From positions 1 through 7,434 of the forward strand of contig JBKDAM010000077.1 in NCBI GenBank assembly GCA_046316495.1: a DNA stretch of 7,434 nucleotides, read 5' to 3'. The translations under genes and the position numbers were made by a program. The notes under the pieces are model-generated. The model did no database searches. It had not been told where the DNA came from and was given only the letters and a program-made list of their open reading frames with translations. Positions 1 to 6,332 of this stretch are shown here, piece by piece; the first letter of the stretch is position 1; each line of letters begins with the position of its first letter. Source of the DNA: M3007 sp046316495 (GTDB lineage Bacteria; Bacteroidota; Bacteroidia; Chitinophagales; Saprospiraceae).

Positions 1-289
1 CATGCATAGTGTAAATAAAATACGCTTCATACAAAATTTAATTTGGTAAGATAATTATAAGTGAATAAAATTTAAAATATAAGTTGGAAAATAATGGCGT
101 GAAGGCGATGTCTTTATTGTAATAATAGTGTGTGAATTCTAAGAATATAGAGAAAAATTGCAAAGAAGTTGCTTTTGCCAGAAGGTATTATTTGACAGAA
201 AAACAAGTTAGGGATAATGGTGCTATTGTGCAAGACGGGCCAAAGGTAGTATTTAGTTTGGTTTTTCTTCATTGGTCTGGTGTATTTTT
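1..289. other. AT-rich stretch without a supportable gene
   Basis: This is the region downstream of the pdxJ stop codon. It is clearly poorer in G+C than the genes (13 of the first 60 bases are G or C). A GTG-initiated frame of 71 codons runs from 132 to 347 on the + strand, but its last 58 bases lie antisense to the 3' end of pdxJ. It shows no recognisable domain, has a rare start and has no ribosome-binding site, so I do not call it. A minus-strand TACCTTTG (complement of 241-248) resembles a Bacteroidota -7 box but has no -33 partner. No tRNA, hairpin terminator or repeat array was seen. The start of the window may cut off a gene further left. Confidence 0.5.
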
Positions 290-1009
290 TCAGGGAGTCC
301 TCAGTAAGTTGAGGTACATTTTAATCGTATTAGATAGTCCGAAGTAGAGCGCATCGGTAATCAGTGCATGTCCAATGCTCACTTCTAATAGTCCCGGACA
401 ATTTTCGTGGAAGTAGCGCAGGTTTTCAAGGTTTAGGTCATGACCAGCATTAATACCTAGTTGGAGGTCATTGGCTTTTTTAGCGGCTTCCACATAATCT
501 GCCATAGCAGCGGTTGGATTTTGGCTAAATTGGTGGGCAAATGGGCCCGTATACAATTCAATTCGGTCTACGCCTGCCTTTTTGGCCCCTTCAATCATAG
601 CAGGTATTGGATCGATGAAAACGGAAACTCTGATCCCTTTTTCATGAAGTGCAGCTGTTATTTCTTTTAGGCGCCCTCCATTTTTCAGTGTATCCCAGCC
701 ATGGTCACTGGTAAGTTGGTCCGGGGAGTCGGGAACCAATGTGCATTGGTGGGGCGGGTTGTCAAGGACCAGTTTAAGAAAGTCGGGGTCTGGATTCCCT
801 TCAATATTAAACTCGGTGGTTACCACTTCACGGAGTAGGGGGATGTCATCATACCTGACATGTCTTTGGTCAGGTCTTGGGTGGACAGTGATGCCTTCAG
901 CTCCGAATGATTCACAGTCGGAGGCTACTTGAATGAGATTGGGCACATTACTTCCCCTCGCATTTCTGAGTAAAGCTACTTTGTTAATATTTACGCTTAA
1001 ACGTGTCAT
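290..1009 (-). CDS. pdxJ: Pyridoxine 5'-phosphate synthase PdxJ
   Basis: PdxJ is a cytoplasmic TIM-barrel enzyme. It condenses 1-deoxy-D-xylulose 5-phosphate with 3-amino-2-oxopropyl phosphate to give pyridoxine 5'-phosphate, the last ring-forming step of the DXP-dependent vitamin B6 route. The 239-residue product matches the family's usual length of about 240. The N-terminus has the typical SVNINKVALLRNARG segment. The expected catalytic residues are present: His43 in the ITVHPRPDQRH motif, Glu70 in NIEGNPD and His190 in GINAGHDLN, matching E. coli His45, Glu72 and His193. The phosphate-binding IGHALI segment is at about 212-217. The ATG at 1007-1009 begins directly at the conserved N-terminus, so the start is secure. 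The gene stands alone on its strand, divergent from the CPBP gene. No Shine-Dalgarno or strong terminator is visible. Confidence 0.97.
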   Translation of the reverse strand: MTRLSVNINKVALLRNARGSNVPNLIQVASDCESFGAEGITVHPRPDQRHVRYDDIPLLREVVTTEFNIEGNPDPDFLKLVLDNPPHQCTLVPDSPDQLTSDHGWDTLKNGGRLKEITAALHEKGIRVSVFIDPIPAMIEGAKKAGVDRIELYTGPFAHQFSQNPTAAMADYVEAAKKANDLQLGINAGHDLNLENLRYFHENCPGLLEVSIGHALITDALYFGLSNTIKMYLNLLRTP

Positions 1010-1017
1010 AAATCAGG

Positions 1018-1025
1018 TACTTTTG
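1018..1025 (+). promoter_or_regulatory. Possible -7 box for the CPBP gene
   Basis: TACTTTTG matches the Bacteroidota -7 consensus TAnnTTTG and lies 52 bp before the CPBP start. No TTTG is found at the expected 19-21 bp upstream, so the promoter is only half supported. The site overlaps a small inverted repeat (TTTG-TGG-CAAA, 1022-1032). On the other strand, the complement of 1029-1036 (TTTCTTTG) is one mismatch from a -7 box facing pdxJ. Confidence 0.35.
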
Positions 1026-1077
1026 TGGCAAAGAAACATATACAGGAGAATAAGTTGTATGGTTAAACGGATTGAAA

Positions 1078-2016
1078 ATGAATAATTATAGATACCCGAT
1101 GTCTGATTCGGATGGATCCCCTGCTTCGTTATACGGCATTTCGGTCCGACAGGTCCTCTTTATTTGTTTTGCATTTTGTACTTTTGGTATGATGGCGGTT
1201 GGATTGGCAGTGCAGCTGCTGGAGAGTTTTTTGGGGTGGGATCGGGGTACTTTGGTTGGTCAGCTAGACCTTGGGGGCCCTATGGAGGAAGTATGGAAGT
1301 TACGTTTAGTAGCGGGGTTAAATCAGGCTTTGGTTTTTTTAGTGCCTGGTTTGGCGACGGTATGGGTTTTGAGGAGTACAGCGGTTGGTTTACAATTATC
1401 AACAGTTCGTTCTGGTATTCCCCGAGGTGTAGATATGTTGTTTGGGGCTGTTGTATTAGTGGTATCCATGCCATTTGTGTTATACACTTTTGAATTAAAT
1501 CGGATGGTGCCAATACCGGAGGCTATGAAGGCCACCTCTGAGGCGGCTGCTTCTACGGTGCGTGTTCTTCTTCAGATGCCGGGGTGGCCGGATTTGTTAG
1601 CAAACCTATTTTTGATAGGAGTTATACCTGCTTTGGGGGAGGAGTTGTTGTTTCGAGGAATATTGCAAGGGCAGTTGATGCGGAGATGGTCGCCATGGAC
1701 TGCGATTTTGCTTTCAGGAGCGGTGTTCAGTTTTATTCACTTTCAGATGGAGGGTTTTTTCCCACGGTGGATATTAGGGATAATATTGGGTTGGCTTTTT
1801 TGGAAGACATCGAACTTTTGGATTCCTGTTTTTGTACATTTTTTAAATAATGGGGTTCAGGTATTGGGGGCTTATTTTGTCAAGGGGGCACCGGAGCTGG
1901 TTGACTTGGAGCAGCAGGTTCAAGTGCCGTGGGGGTTGGCATTTGGCTCATTGATTGCGACCCTTTATTTATTTTGGTATGGGGGTAGACGCTTGAACGG
2001 TCGCTCTTTGGGCTAG
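1078..2016 (+). CDS. CPBP-family intramembrane metalloprotease (Abi/CAAX protease-like)
   Basis: This is a polytopic inner-membrane protein of 312 residues in the CPBP/Abi family (PF02517 type), related to the eukaryotic CAAX prenyl protease Rce1. All three motif elements are intact: EExxxR as Glu188, Glu189 and Arg193 in GEELLFRG; FxxxH as Phe217 and His221; and HxxxN as His254 and Asn258. Proteolytic activity is therefore plausible, but the substrate is unknown. Hydrophobic membrane segments occur at about 24-48, 78-98, 118-138, 173-187, 207-222, 230-242 and 288-305. I chose the ATG at 1078 over a TTG two codons earlier (1072). An 8-codon reading frame (1059-1085) overlaps the start. dnaX follows after 34 bp on the same strand and may be partly co-transcribed. 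Family members elsewhere act in protein maturation, bacteriocin immunity or stress responses. Nothing here indicates which applies. The coding strand is notably rich in GGG and TTG codons. Confidence 0.9.
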   Translation: MNNYRYPMSDSDGSPASLYGISVRQVLFICFAFCTFGMMAVGLAVQLLESFLGWDRGTLVGQLDLGGPMEEVWKLRLVAGLNQALVFLVPGLATVWVLRSTAVGLQLSTVRSGIPRGVDMLFGAVVLVVSMPFVLYTFELNRMVPIPEAMKATSEAAASTVRVLLQMPGWPDLLANLFLIGVIPALGEELLFRGILQGQLMRRWSPWTAILLSGAVFSFIHFQMEGFFPRWILGIILGWLFWKTSNFWIPVFVHFLNNGVQVLGAYFVKGAPELVDLEQQVQVPWGLAFGSLIATLYLFWYGGRRLNGRSLG

Positions 2017-2035
2017 CGGTTTAAAACATTTGTAC

Positions 2036-2043
2036 TATCTTTG
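2036..2043 (+). promoter_or_regulatory. Probable dnaX -7 promoter box
   Basis: TATCTTTG is a perfect TAnnTTTG match and identical to the -7 box of the strong promoter at 7361. It ends only 7 bp before the dnaX ATG at 2051, so transcription would begin about 0-4 bases ahead of the start codon and the message would be nearly leaderless. The nearest upstream TTTG (2007-2010) is 25 bp away, longer than the usual 19-21, so the -33 element is weak. The promoter would overlap the end of the CPBP gene. Confidence 0.5.
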
Positions 2044-2050
2044 TGGAAGT

Positions 2051-3772
2051 ATGAGTCAATTTGTCGTTTCTGCAAGAAAATACCGCCCAAGGCGGTTTGA
2101 GGATGTTGTTGGTCAGCAGCATGTAGCCCAGACATTAAAAAATGCCTTGGCTACCGATCATGTTGCGCATGCTTTTTTATTTTGTGGTCCGAGAGGAGTT
2201 GGGAAAACGACCTGTGCACGAATTTTGGCAAAAATTTTGAATTGCCAACAGAGAACTTCTGATTTTGAGGCTTGCGATACTTGTGCATCTTGTACTGCTT
2301 TTAACGAAAGCGCTTCATTCAATATTATTGAGTTGGACGCCGCTTCTAATAATACGGTGGATCATATTCGGGCGTTGACGGAGCAGGTGCGGTATCGACC
2401 GCAGGAGGGGTATTACAAGGTTTTTATTATTGATGAGGTGCACATGTTGTCTAGCCAGGCATTCAATGCCTTTTTGAAGACTTTGGAGGAGCCCCCGCCC
2501 TATGCCATCTTTATTCTTGCTACTACTGAGAAGCATAAGATTATTCCAACTATTTTGTCGCGGTGTCAAATTTTTGATTTCCGAAGGATTACTGCGGCGG
2601 ATATGGTGTTACATCTGCAGTATATCTGTTCGCAAGAAGGCATTGAAGCTGAAGAGGATGCGTTGCATATCATTGCACAAAAAGCGGATGGTGCCTTGCG
2701 AGATGCCTTATCTATTTTTGATAGGATTACTAGTTTTGCGGGTAAGCGCGTGCGGTATTCGGACGTAATTGAGCATTTGAACATTCTTGATTACGATTAT
2801 TATTTTCAGGTAACGGATTCGTTGATTGGGGAGGATTTGAGTGGATTATTGTTGCTTTTTGATCAGGTAATAGCCAAAGGTTTTGAGCCGGATATTTTTA
2901 TTAATGGGTTGGCTGAGCACTTACGGAATATTCTTGTTTGCAAAGATCCTTCTACATTGGCATTATTGGAGGCAGGTGATTCGCTTCGCGACCGGTATCG
3001 TAGGCAGGCACACCTTGCATCGTCCTCTTTTTTGCTTTCTGCGTTGAACTTGTGCAATGATTGTGACATCCATTTCAAGATGGCCCGCCATAAACGATTG
3101 CACGTGGAGATGGCCTTGATCAAAATGTGTCATATAAATAGGGCAGTGAATGCTGTTTTAGAGGAAAAAAAAACGGCTGACCTGAGCTTATTAGCTAAGG
3201 AAACGCCTGTTTTACCATCAAAACCCTCCAGTCTCCCTACTTCAGGGAATGCGTTGCCATTAAGTAAGGATGCAGTTAATACCCTTTCGGAGGCGCTTAA
3301 ATCTGGTGTGAAGAAAGCGGACAAGATTCCGCTTAGTCTGCATGCATTTGAGCAAGTTGTACAGGTAGAACAGGCTGCGCTTTCTCAAAGGCAAAGTTTG
3401 TTTTCGATGGAAAACTGCAAGTCGTCGTGGGCCGATTTTGCATCTCGTACGGATTCTCCCTCGCTAAGGCAGGCACTGTTGTCAGCGGAACTAAGTCTAG
3501 AAGGTAAGGTGTTGGTTGCTAGGGTTGGTTTAAGTATTCAAGCAGGGCTTATTCAGGCTGAAACCACCAAGATTTTGGATTTTTTAAGGCACCAGCTTCA
3601 AGATATTGGGGTAAACTTAAGGGTTATTTTTGATGAAACGTTGGCCACTGAAGTGGAAACGCCACGTCCTGTGAAGGTTTTTAGTCATAGAGAACGATTA
3701 GAGCGAATCCGGAATGAATATCCTGCCGTGAATGAATTATTAAGCAGATTGGATTTGCGGGTGATGGACTAG
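2051..3772 (+). CDS. dnaX: DNA polymerase III subunit gamma/tau (clamp-loader ATPase)
   Basis: DnaX is the ATPase motor of the clamp loader that opens the beta sliding clamp and places it on primed DNA. The tau form also tethers polymerase cores and helicase. The product is 573 residues. Visible elements in order are the VVGQ N-terminal segment (19-22), Walker A GPRGVGKTT (46-54), four zinc-binding cysteines (65, 75, 78, 81), Walker B/DExH in VFIIDEVHML (124-133) and the sensor and arginine-finger SRC (170-172). A lid and helical collar (domains II-III) run to about 368, followed by a Pro/Ser-rich linker and a C-terminal domain ending PAVNELLSRLDLRVMD. I chose the ATG at 2051 because MSQFVVSARKYRPRRF is the conserved start. 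An in-frame TTG at 2030 would add seven unconserved residues. The A9 run at 3165-3173 may allow a shorter gamma product (separate entry). The gene converges on nadK with a 4-bp gap. Confidence 0.97.
   Translation: MSQFVVSARKYRPRRFEDVVGQQHVAQTLKNALATDHVAHAFLFCGPRGVGKTTCARILAKILNCQQRTSDFEACDTCASCTAFNESASFNIIELDAASNNTVDHIRALTEQVRYRPQEGYYKVFIIDEVHMLSSQAFNAFLKTLEEPPPYAIFILATTEKHKIIPTILSRCQIFDFRRITAADMVLHLQYICSQEGIEAEEDALHIIAQKADGALRDALSIFDRITSFAGKRVRYSDVIEHLNILDYDYYFQVTDSLIGEDLSGLLLLFDQVIAKGFEPDIFINGLAEHLRNILVCKDPSTLALLEAGDSLRDRYRRQAHLASSSFLLSALNLCNDCDIHFKMARHKRLHVEMALIKMCHINRAVNAVLEEKKTADLSLLAKETPVLPSKPSSLPTSGNALPLSKDAVNTLSEALKSGVKKADKIPLSLHAFEQVVQVEQAALSQRQSLFSMENCKSSWADFASRTDSPSLRQALLSAELSLEGKVLVARVGLSIQAGLIQAETTKILDFLRHQLQDIGVNLRVIFDETLATEVETPRPVKVFSHRERLERIRNEYPAVNELLSRLDLRVMD
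3165..3185 (+). promoter_or_regulatory. Putative programmed slippage site in dnaX (A9 run plus stops in both other frames)
   Basis: Nine consecutive A residues (3165-3173) are read in frame as GAA AAA AAA ACG, residues 372-375, just after domain III. They contain the slippery heptamer A_AAA_AAA. A -1 ribosomal shift, or one extra A in the transcript, gives GAA AAA AAA AAC GGC TGA. That stops at 3178-3180 and makes a product of 376 residues ending KKNG. Loss of one A gives AAA AAA CGG CTG ACC TGA, stopping at 3183-3185. Either way the product keeps the ATPase and collar domains and loses the tau C-terminus. E. coli makes gamma by ribosomal frameshifting and Thermus thermophilus by transcriptional slippage on an A9 run in the same gene. 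GAGG sits directly before the run, but I see no strong downstream stem-loop. That slippage actually happens here is inference. Confidence 0.6.
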
Positions 3773-3776
3773 GTTG

Positions 3777-4658
3777 TTAGTTTCTTATATCCTTCCCCCA
3801 AGCTAATTTTTCCCGAATTGTTTTTAAAAAAGTTTCGTCTTGTAATTGGACTAATTTCACCGTAAAGTCGTTTTTTCGGACGGCCAATTGGTGGTGTGCC
3901 CCGATTAGTTCAAATCGGGAGTCCAGAGTACAGATAAAGTTTTCTCCTCTTCCTTCTATTTCAAAGGCGACTACGGAGGTGTCTGATAAGACAAGAGGTC
4001 GAACGTTTAGGTTATGGGGCGCTACTGGTGTAAGGACAAAGTTAGCAGAGTTAGGTGTGACAACAGGGCCTCCGCAGCTTAGGGAATATCCTGTGCTGCC
4101 GGTTGGCGTGGATAAAATTACGCCATCAGCCCAGTAAGTATTTAGGTAATCCCCGTTTACATATGTATGTATGGTAATCATGGAAGAAGTGTCTCGTTTC
4201 AGAATGGTGAAATCATTCATAGCGAAGTTAAGTTCCCCAAAAATCGGGGGAGTGCTTTCGAGAAATAAGGTCCTTCGCTCTTCAACATGAAAGAGGCCTC
4301 TTTTTAGCTTACTGAACGCTTCTGCGATGTGTGATTTTTCGATGTAGTTCAAGAAGCCCATTCTACCCAGGTTGATACCCAAGATAGGCACACCAGTTCC
4401 TCGGACCAGGGTAACAGCATGCAGCATTGTTCCGTCCCCGCCTAGTACGATTACATAGTTGATTCGGTGCACCTGGAAATCTTTGTGGCTATCAAAAGAG
4501 GCGTAGGGGCCTGGGAATTTCACTTTATGAATTATATCTTGGAGGTAAGGCGTATATATATAGGTGTTGAAGCCTTCCCGGTGCAGGGTGTCCAATACTT
4601 CTTGAATATAGGGTAGGTCTTTATCCTTGAATTGTTTTCCGTAAACAACTACTTGCAT
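3777..4658 (-). CDS. nadK: NAD kinase
   Basis: NadK is a cytoplasmic enzyme that phosphorylates NAD at the 2' position of the adenosine ribose. It is the only known de novo source of NADP in bacteria. The product has 293 residues, the normal length. The diagnostic motifs are intact: GGDGT at 73-77 (Asp75 is the catalytic base), NLGRMGFL at 96-103, an ND pair at 148-149 in place of the more usual NE, and the long DGVILSTPTGSTGYSLSCGGP-type NAD-binding loop at 178-198. The ATG at 4656-4658 begins at a typical MQVVVYGK N-terminus. No Shine-Dalgarno sequence is seen in the A/T-rich upstream region. The TPR gene ends 94 bp upstream on the same strand, so co-transcription is possible. The 3' end faces dnaX with 4 bp between stops and no room for an intergenic terminator. 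Confidence 0.97.
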   Translation of the reverse strand: MQVVVYGKQFKDKDLPYIQEVLDTLHREGFNTYIYTPYLQDIIHKVKFPGPYASFDSHKDFQVHRINYVIVLGGDGTMLHAVTLVRGTGVPILGINLGRMGFLNYIEKSHIAEAFSKLKRGLFHVEERRTLFLESTPPIFGELNFAMNDFTILKRDTSSMITIHTYVNGDYLNTYWADGVILSTPTGSTGYSLSCGGPVVTPNSANFVLTPVAPHNLNVRPLVLSDTSVVAFEIEGRGENFICTLDSRFELIGAHHQLAVRKNDFTVKLVQLQDETFLKTIREKLAWGKDIRN

Positions 4659-4752
4659 AATAGGTGTTATTGAGTTTAAAAAAAAGCGAAAGTAATAGAA
4701 CTATGCAAGCAGAGGAAACAAAGTGCATGGTAAATTGGTGAGGAAGGGCCTG
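4659..4752. other. Spacer between TPR gene and nadK
   Basis: This 94-bp gap lies between two leftward genes. It carries an A8 run (4678-4685, T8 on the transcribed sense strand) about 20 bp upstream of nadK. No stem precedes the T8, so it is not a convincing intrinsic terminator. A weak inverted repeat, CTATGCA (4701-4707) against TGCATGG (4724-4730), has a 16-base loop and one wobble pair. I see no consensus TAnnTTTG box facing nadK, so nadK may be read from upstream or from an atypical promoter. Confidence 0.35.
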
Positions 4753-6273
4753 TTATTTGTTTTTTACCCGGTTAAATCCTGCTTTTGCTCGTGCGTGCAG
4801 GCTTGCTGCATATTCTTCGGGTTCAATTTGGCTGGCTCGTTTGTAGTATTGACGTGCTTTTTCGTATTCCTTTCGCTCTTCGTACAGGAGTGCCAATTGA
4901 ATAGCTGCATTGCATGCAAAGTACCATGGTTGCTGGGAGCCAGTTTCGACGGTTTGTTGATAGTATTGAATAGCTTCTTTTGTTTTGCCGAGTTTATGGC
5001 AAATACGGCCCATTCGATAGAGAAATTCTAGGTGGTTTTTGAAATGGTGTGCGTAGGCGTCTCCTTTATTGTGAAGTAATTGGTAAGCTTGTTGGAAGTA
5101 GCCGCCATCGCTCAGCAGTCTGCTCTTAAGAAGGGTAGGATCGGGCATTTCACCGGAGTTGGCTTCTCGATGTGCTGCTTTATCGGTATCTGCTCTTGTT
5201 ATCCCTTGAATTTTAGCTTGGTAGATATACCCCCAATAGTTTGTTTGGTCATTTTGGAGTAGGCTGTGCCAAGCGAGTTTTTGATAGGCCTCTTTAATGC
5301 CGAATTGTCCCTTGTGCAACTGGAGAAAGGTAAGAAGTGGTTGGTTGGCGTCTTTGTCTAGGCGGTATAATTTTGCAATTCCAAGAAGTAAGTATTGGTA
5401 GGGTAGAGGGTGGTAGGCCTTATTCTTGGGCATTTCTAGTAGGAGTCGTATAGCATCATCATTTCGAGCAGTTTTCATTGCGATATTAGCGAGTGCCAAT
5501 TTTGCCAAGGGGTTATGTTGGGCATTTCGGTATACCTCATTCATTGTTTTCCACGCATTTTCCATTTGGTTGTTGAGGTGAAGTTGAAGGTAGGCATAGG
5601 TAACCATACTTTCTACGCCGAAGAGGAAGTCTGGATTCATCTTTGAGAATGAGAGGACTTCTTCTACTTCTTGGACACCTTGCTCTATGGTTCCGGAGAT
5701 GCCGCTAATACCCTTGACGGCCCACTTAATTTCTTTTGGGATATTTCCAGCGAGAGCGTGAATGACACCCAGGTTTTTTTTATTTGCGGTGAAGTTGGGA
5801 AAGCGGCGTTGATTTTCTTCCAGGAGTGCGAAGCCCTGTTTTACATTCCAAGCGCAAGCGAGGTAGTCACCGTATCGGCCTTGAAGGACTGCCCATTGGA
5901 GCCGAATTTCTGCTTGGCAGTAAAGGTAGTAGGGGGATTGCCGATCGCCTTTTGAGATTTTGTCGAGGCGTTTATTTAGATTGCGATTCCATAACTGGTA
6001 TTGGCGTTCGTTATCATTTAGGAGTGCGCTGACACATTCCCAATAGTTTTCAAGAAATAAAACCATCAGGTTATTGGGTTCAGTTTGATGGAGGGCGTCT
6101 AATTCATACCGTGCATCATTCAGTTGGAGGCTTATGATTTTTTGATAACTAGAGCGGATACCTTGTGTTGTGGCAAAGTATCCTGTAGCTTGTGCTGATT
6201 GGGTGATAAAAAACAGAATAAAGAAGGAGAGGGATAAGGGTAGAAGAGGGAAAGGGCGCAGAGCGTTGGCCAT
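4753..6273 (-). CDS. Exported tetratricopeptide-repeat protein
   Basis: This is a 506-residue protein of unknown specific role, built largely of paired helices. The N-terminus is a Sec signal peptide: Arg6, a hydrophobic core at about 8-23 (LLPLSLSFFILFF) and an AQA site predicting cleavage after Ala29. There is no lipobox cysteine, so the mature protein is probably periplasmic or surface-associated rather than a lipoprotein. Clear TPR units lie near the C-terminus (about 415-483), with GKTKEAIQYYQQTVE and KEYEKARQYYKRASQIEP as typical second helices. The 45-410 segment has degenerate TPR-like helices, including a 'GNIPKEIKWAVKGISGISGT' segment between helical stretches. TPRs bind partner proteins, but no partner can be named. 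The ATG at 6271-6273 gives an ideal signal peptide. The gene lies between alkD and nadK on the same strand. Its coding strand is C-rich relative to G. Confidence 0.85.
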   Translation of the reverse strand: MANALRPFPLLPLSLSFFILFFITQSAQATGYFATTQGIRSSYQKIISLQLNDARYELDALHQTEPNNLMVLFLENYWECVSALLNDNERQYQLWNRNLNKRLDKISKGDRQSPYYLYCQAEIRLQWAVLQGRYGDYLACAWNVKQGFALLEENQRRFPNFTANKKNLGVIHALAGNIPKEIKWAVKGISGISGTIEQGVQEVEEVLSFSKMNPDFLFGVESMVTYAYLQLHLNNQMENAWKTMNEVYRNAQHNPLAKLALANIAMKTARNDDAIRLLLEMPKNKAYHPLPYQYLLLGIAKLYRLDKDANQPLLTFLQLHKGQFGIKEAYQKLAWHSLLQNDQTNYWGYIYQAKIQGITRADTDKAAHREANSGEMPDPTLLKSRLLSDGGYFQQAYQLLHNKGDAYAHHFKNHLEFLYRMGRICHKLGKTKEAIQYYQQTVETGSQQPWYFACNAAIQLALLYEERKEYEKARQYYKRASQIEPEEYAASLHARAKAGFNRVKNK

Positions 6274-6298
6274 AACAGAAAGTTGATTTGTGGGCTTG

Positions 6299-6317
6299 AT
6301 TAGGTTGAATACCTAAT
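6299..6317. repeat. Perfect inverted repeat between alkD and the TPR gene
   Basis: ATTAGGT (6299-6305) and ACCTAAT (6311-6317) form a 7-bp stem around a 5-base loop. The structure lies 15 bp after the alkD stop codon and 25 bp before the TPR start. No T-tract follows on the minus strand, so it is not a standard terminator. It could be an operator, an mRNA-processing or stability hairpin, or a weak terminator. A second small stem (ACCC/GGGT, 6325-6339) overlaps the alkD stop. Confidence 0.5.
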
Positions 6318-6332
6318 TATGAAGACCCAAAA

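Noticed and set aside
132..347. 71-codon GTG-started frame on the + strand
   Set aside because: It overlaps the end of pdxJ antisense, has no recognisable domain or ribosome-binding site, and uses a rare start; most likely chance.
1078..2016. CPBP protease as part of a bacteriocin or phage-defence cluster
   Set aside because: Its neighbours are pdxJ and dnaX, and there is no precursor peptide, transporter or defence gene in the window.
2030..2050. TTG start adding MYYLCGS to DnaX
   Set aside because: The conserved DnaX N-terminus begins at the ATG at 2051, and the upstream codons overlap the probable -7 promoter box.
4678..4685. T8 tract on the minus strand as a terminator for the TPR gene
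   Set aside because: No GC-containing stem lies directly upstream, so it lacks the defining structure.
5774..5781. T8 run (A8 in the TPR gene's sense strand) as a second slippage site
   Set aside because: No stop codon lies immediately after it in the alternative frames I checked, and no truncated functional product would make sense.
5671..6032. Rightward open frames inside the TPR gene
   Set aside because: They are antisense shadows of a long signal-peptide-bearing TPR protein and have no domain features.
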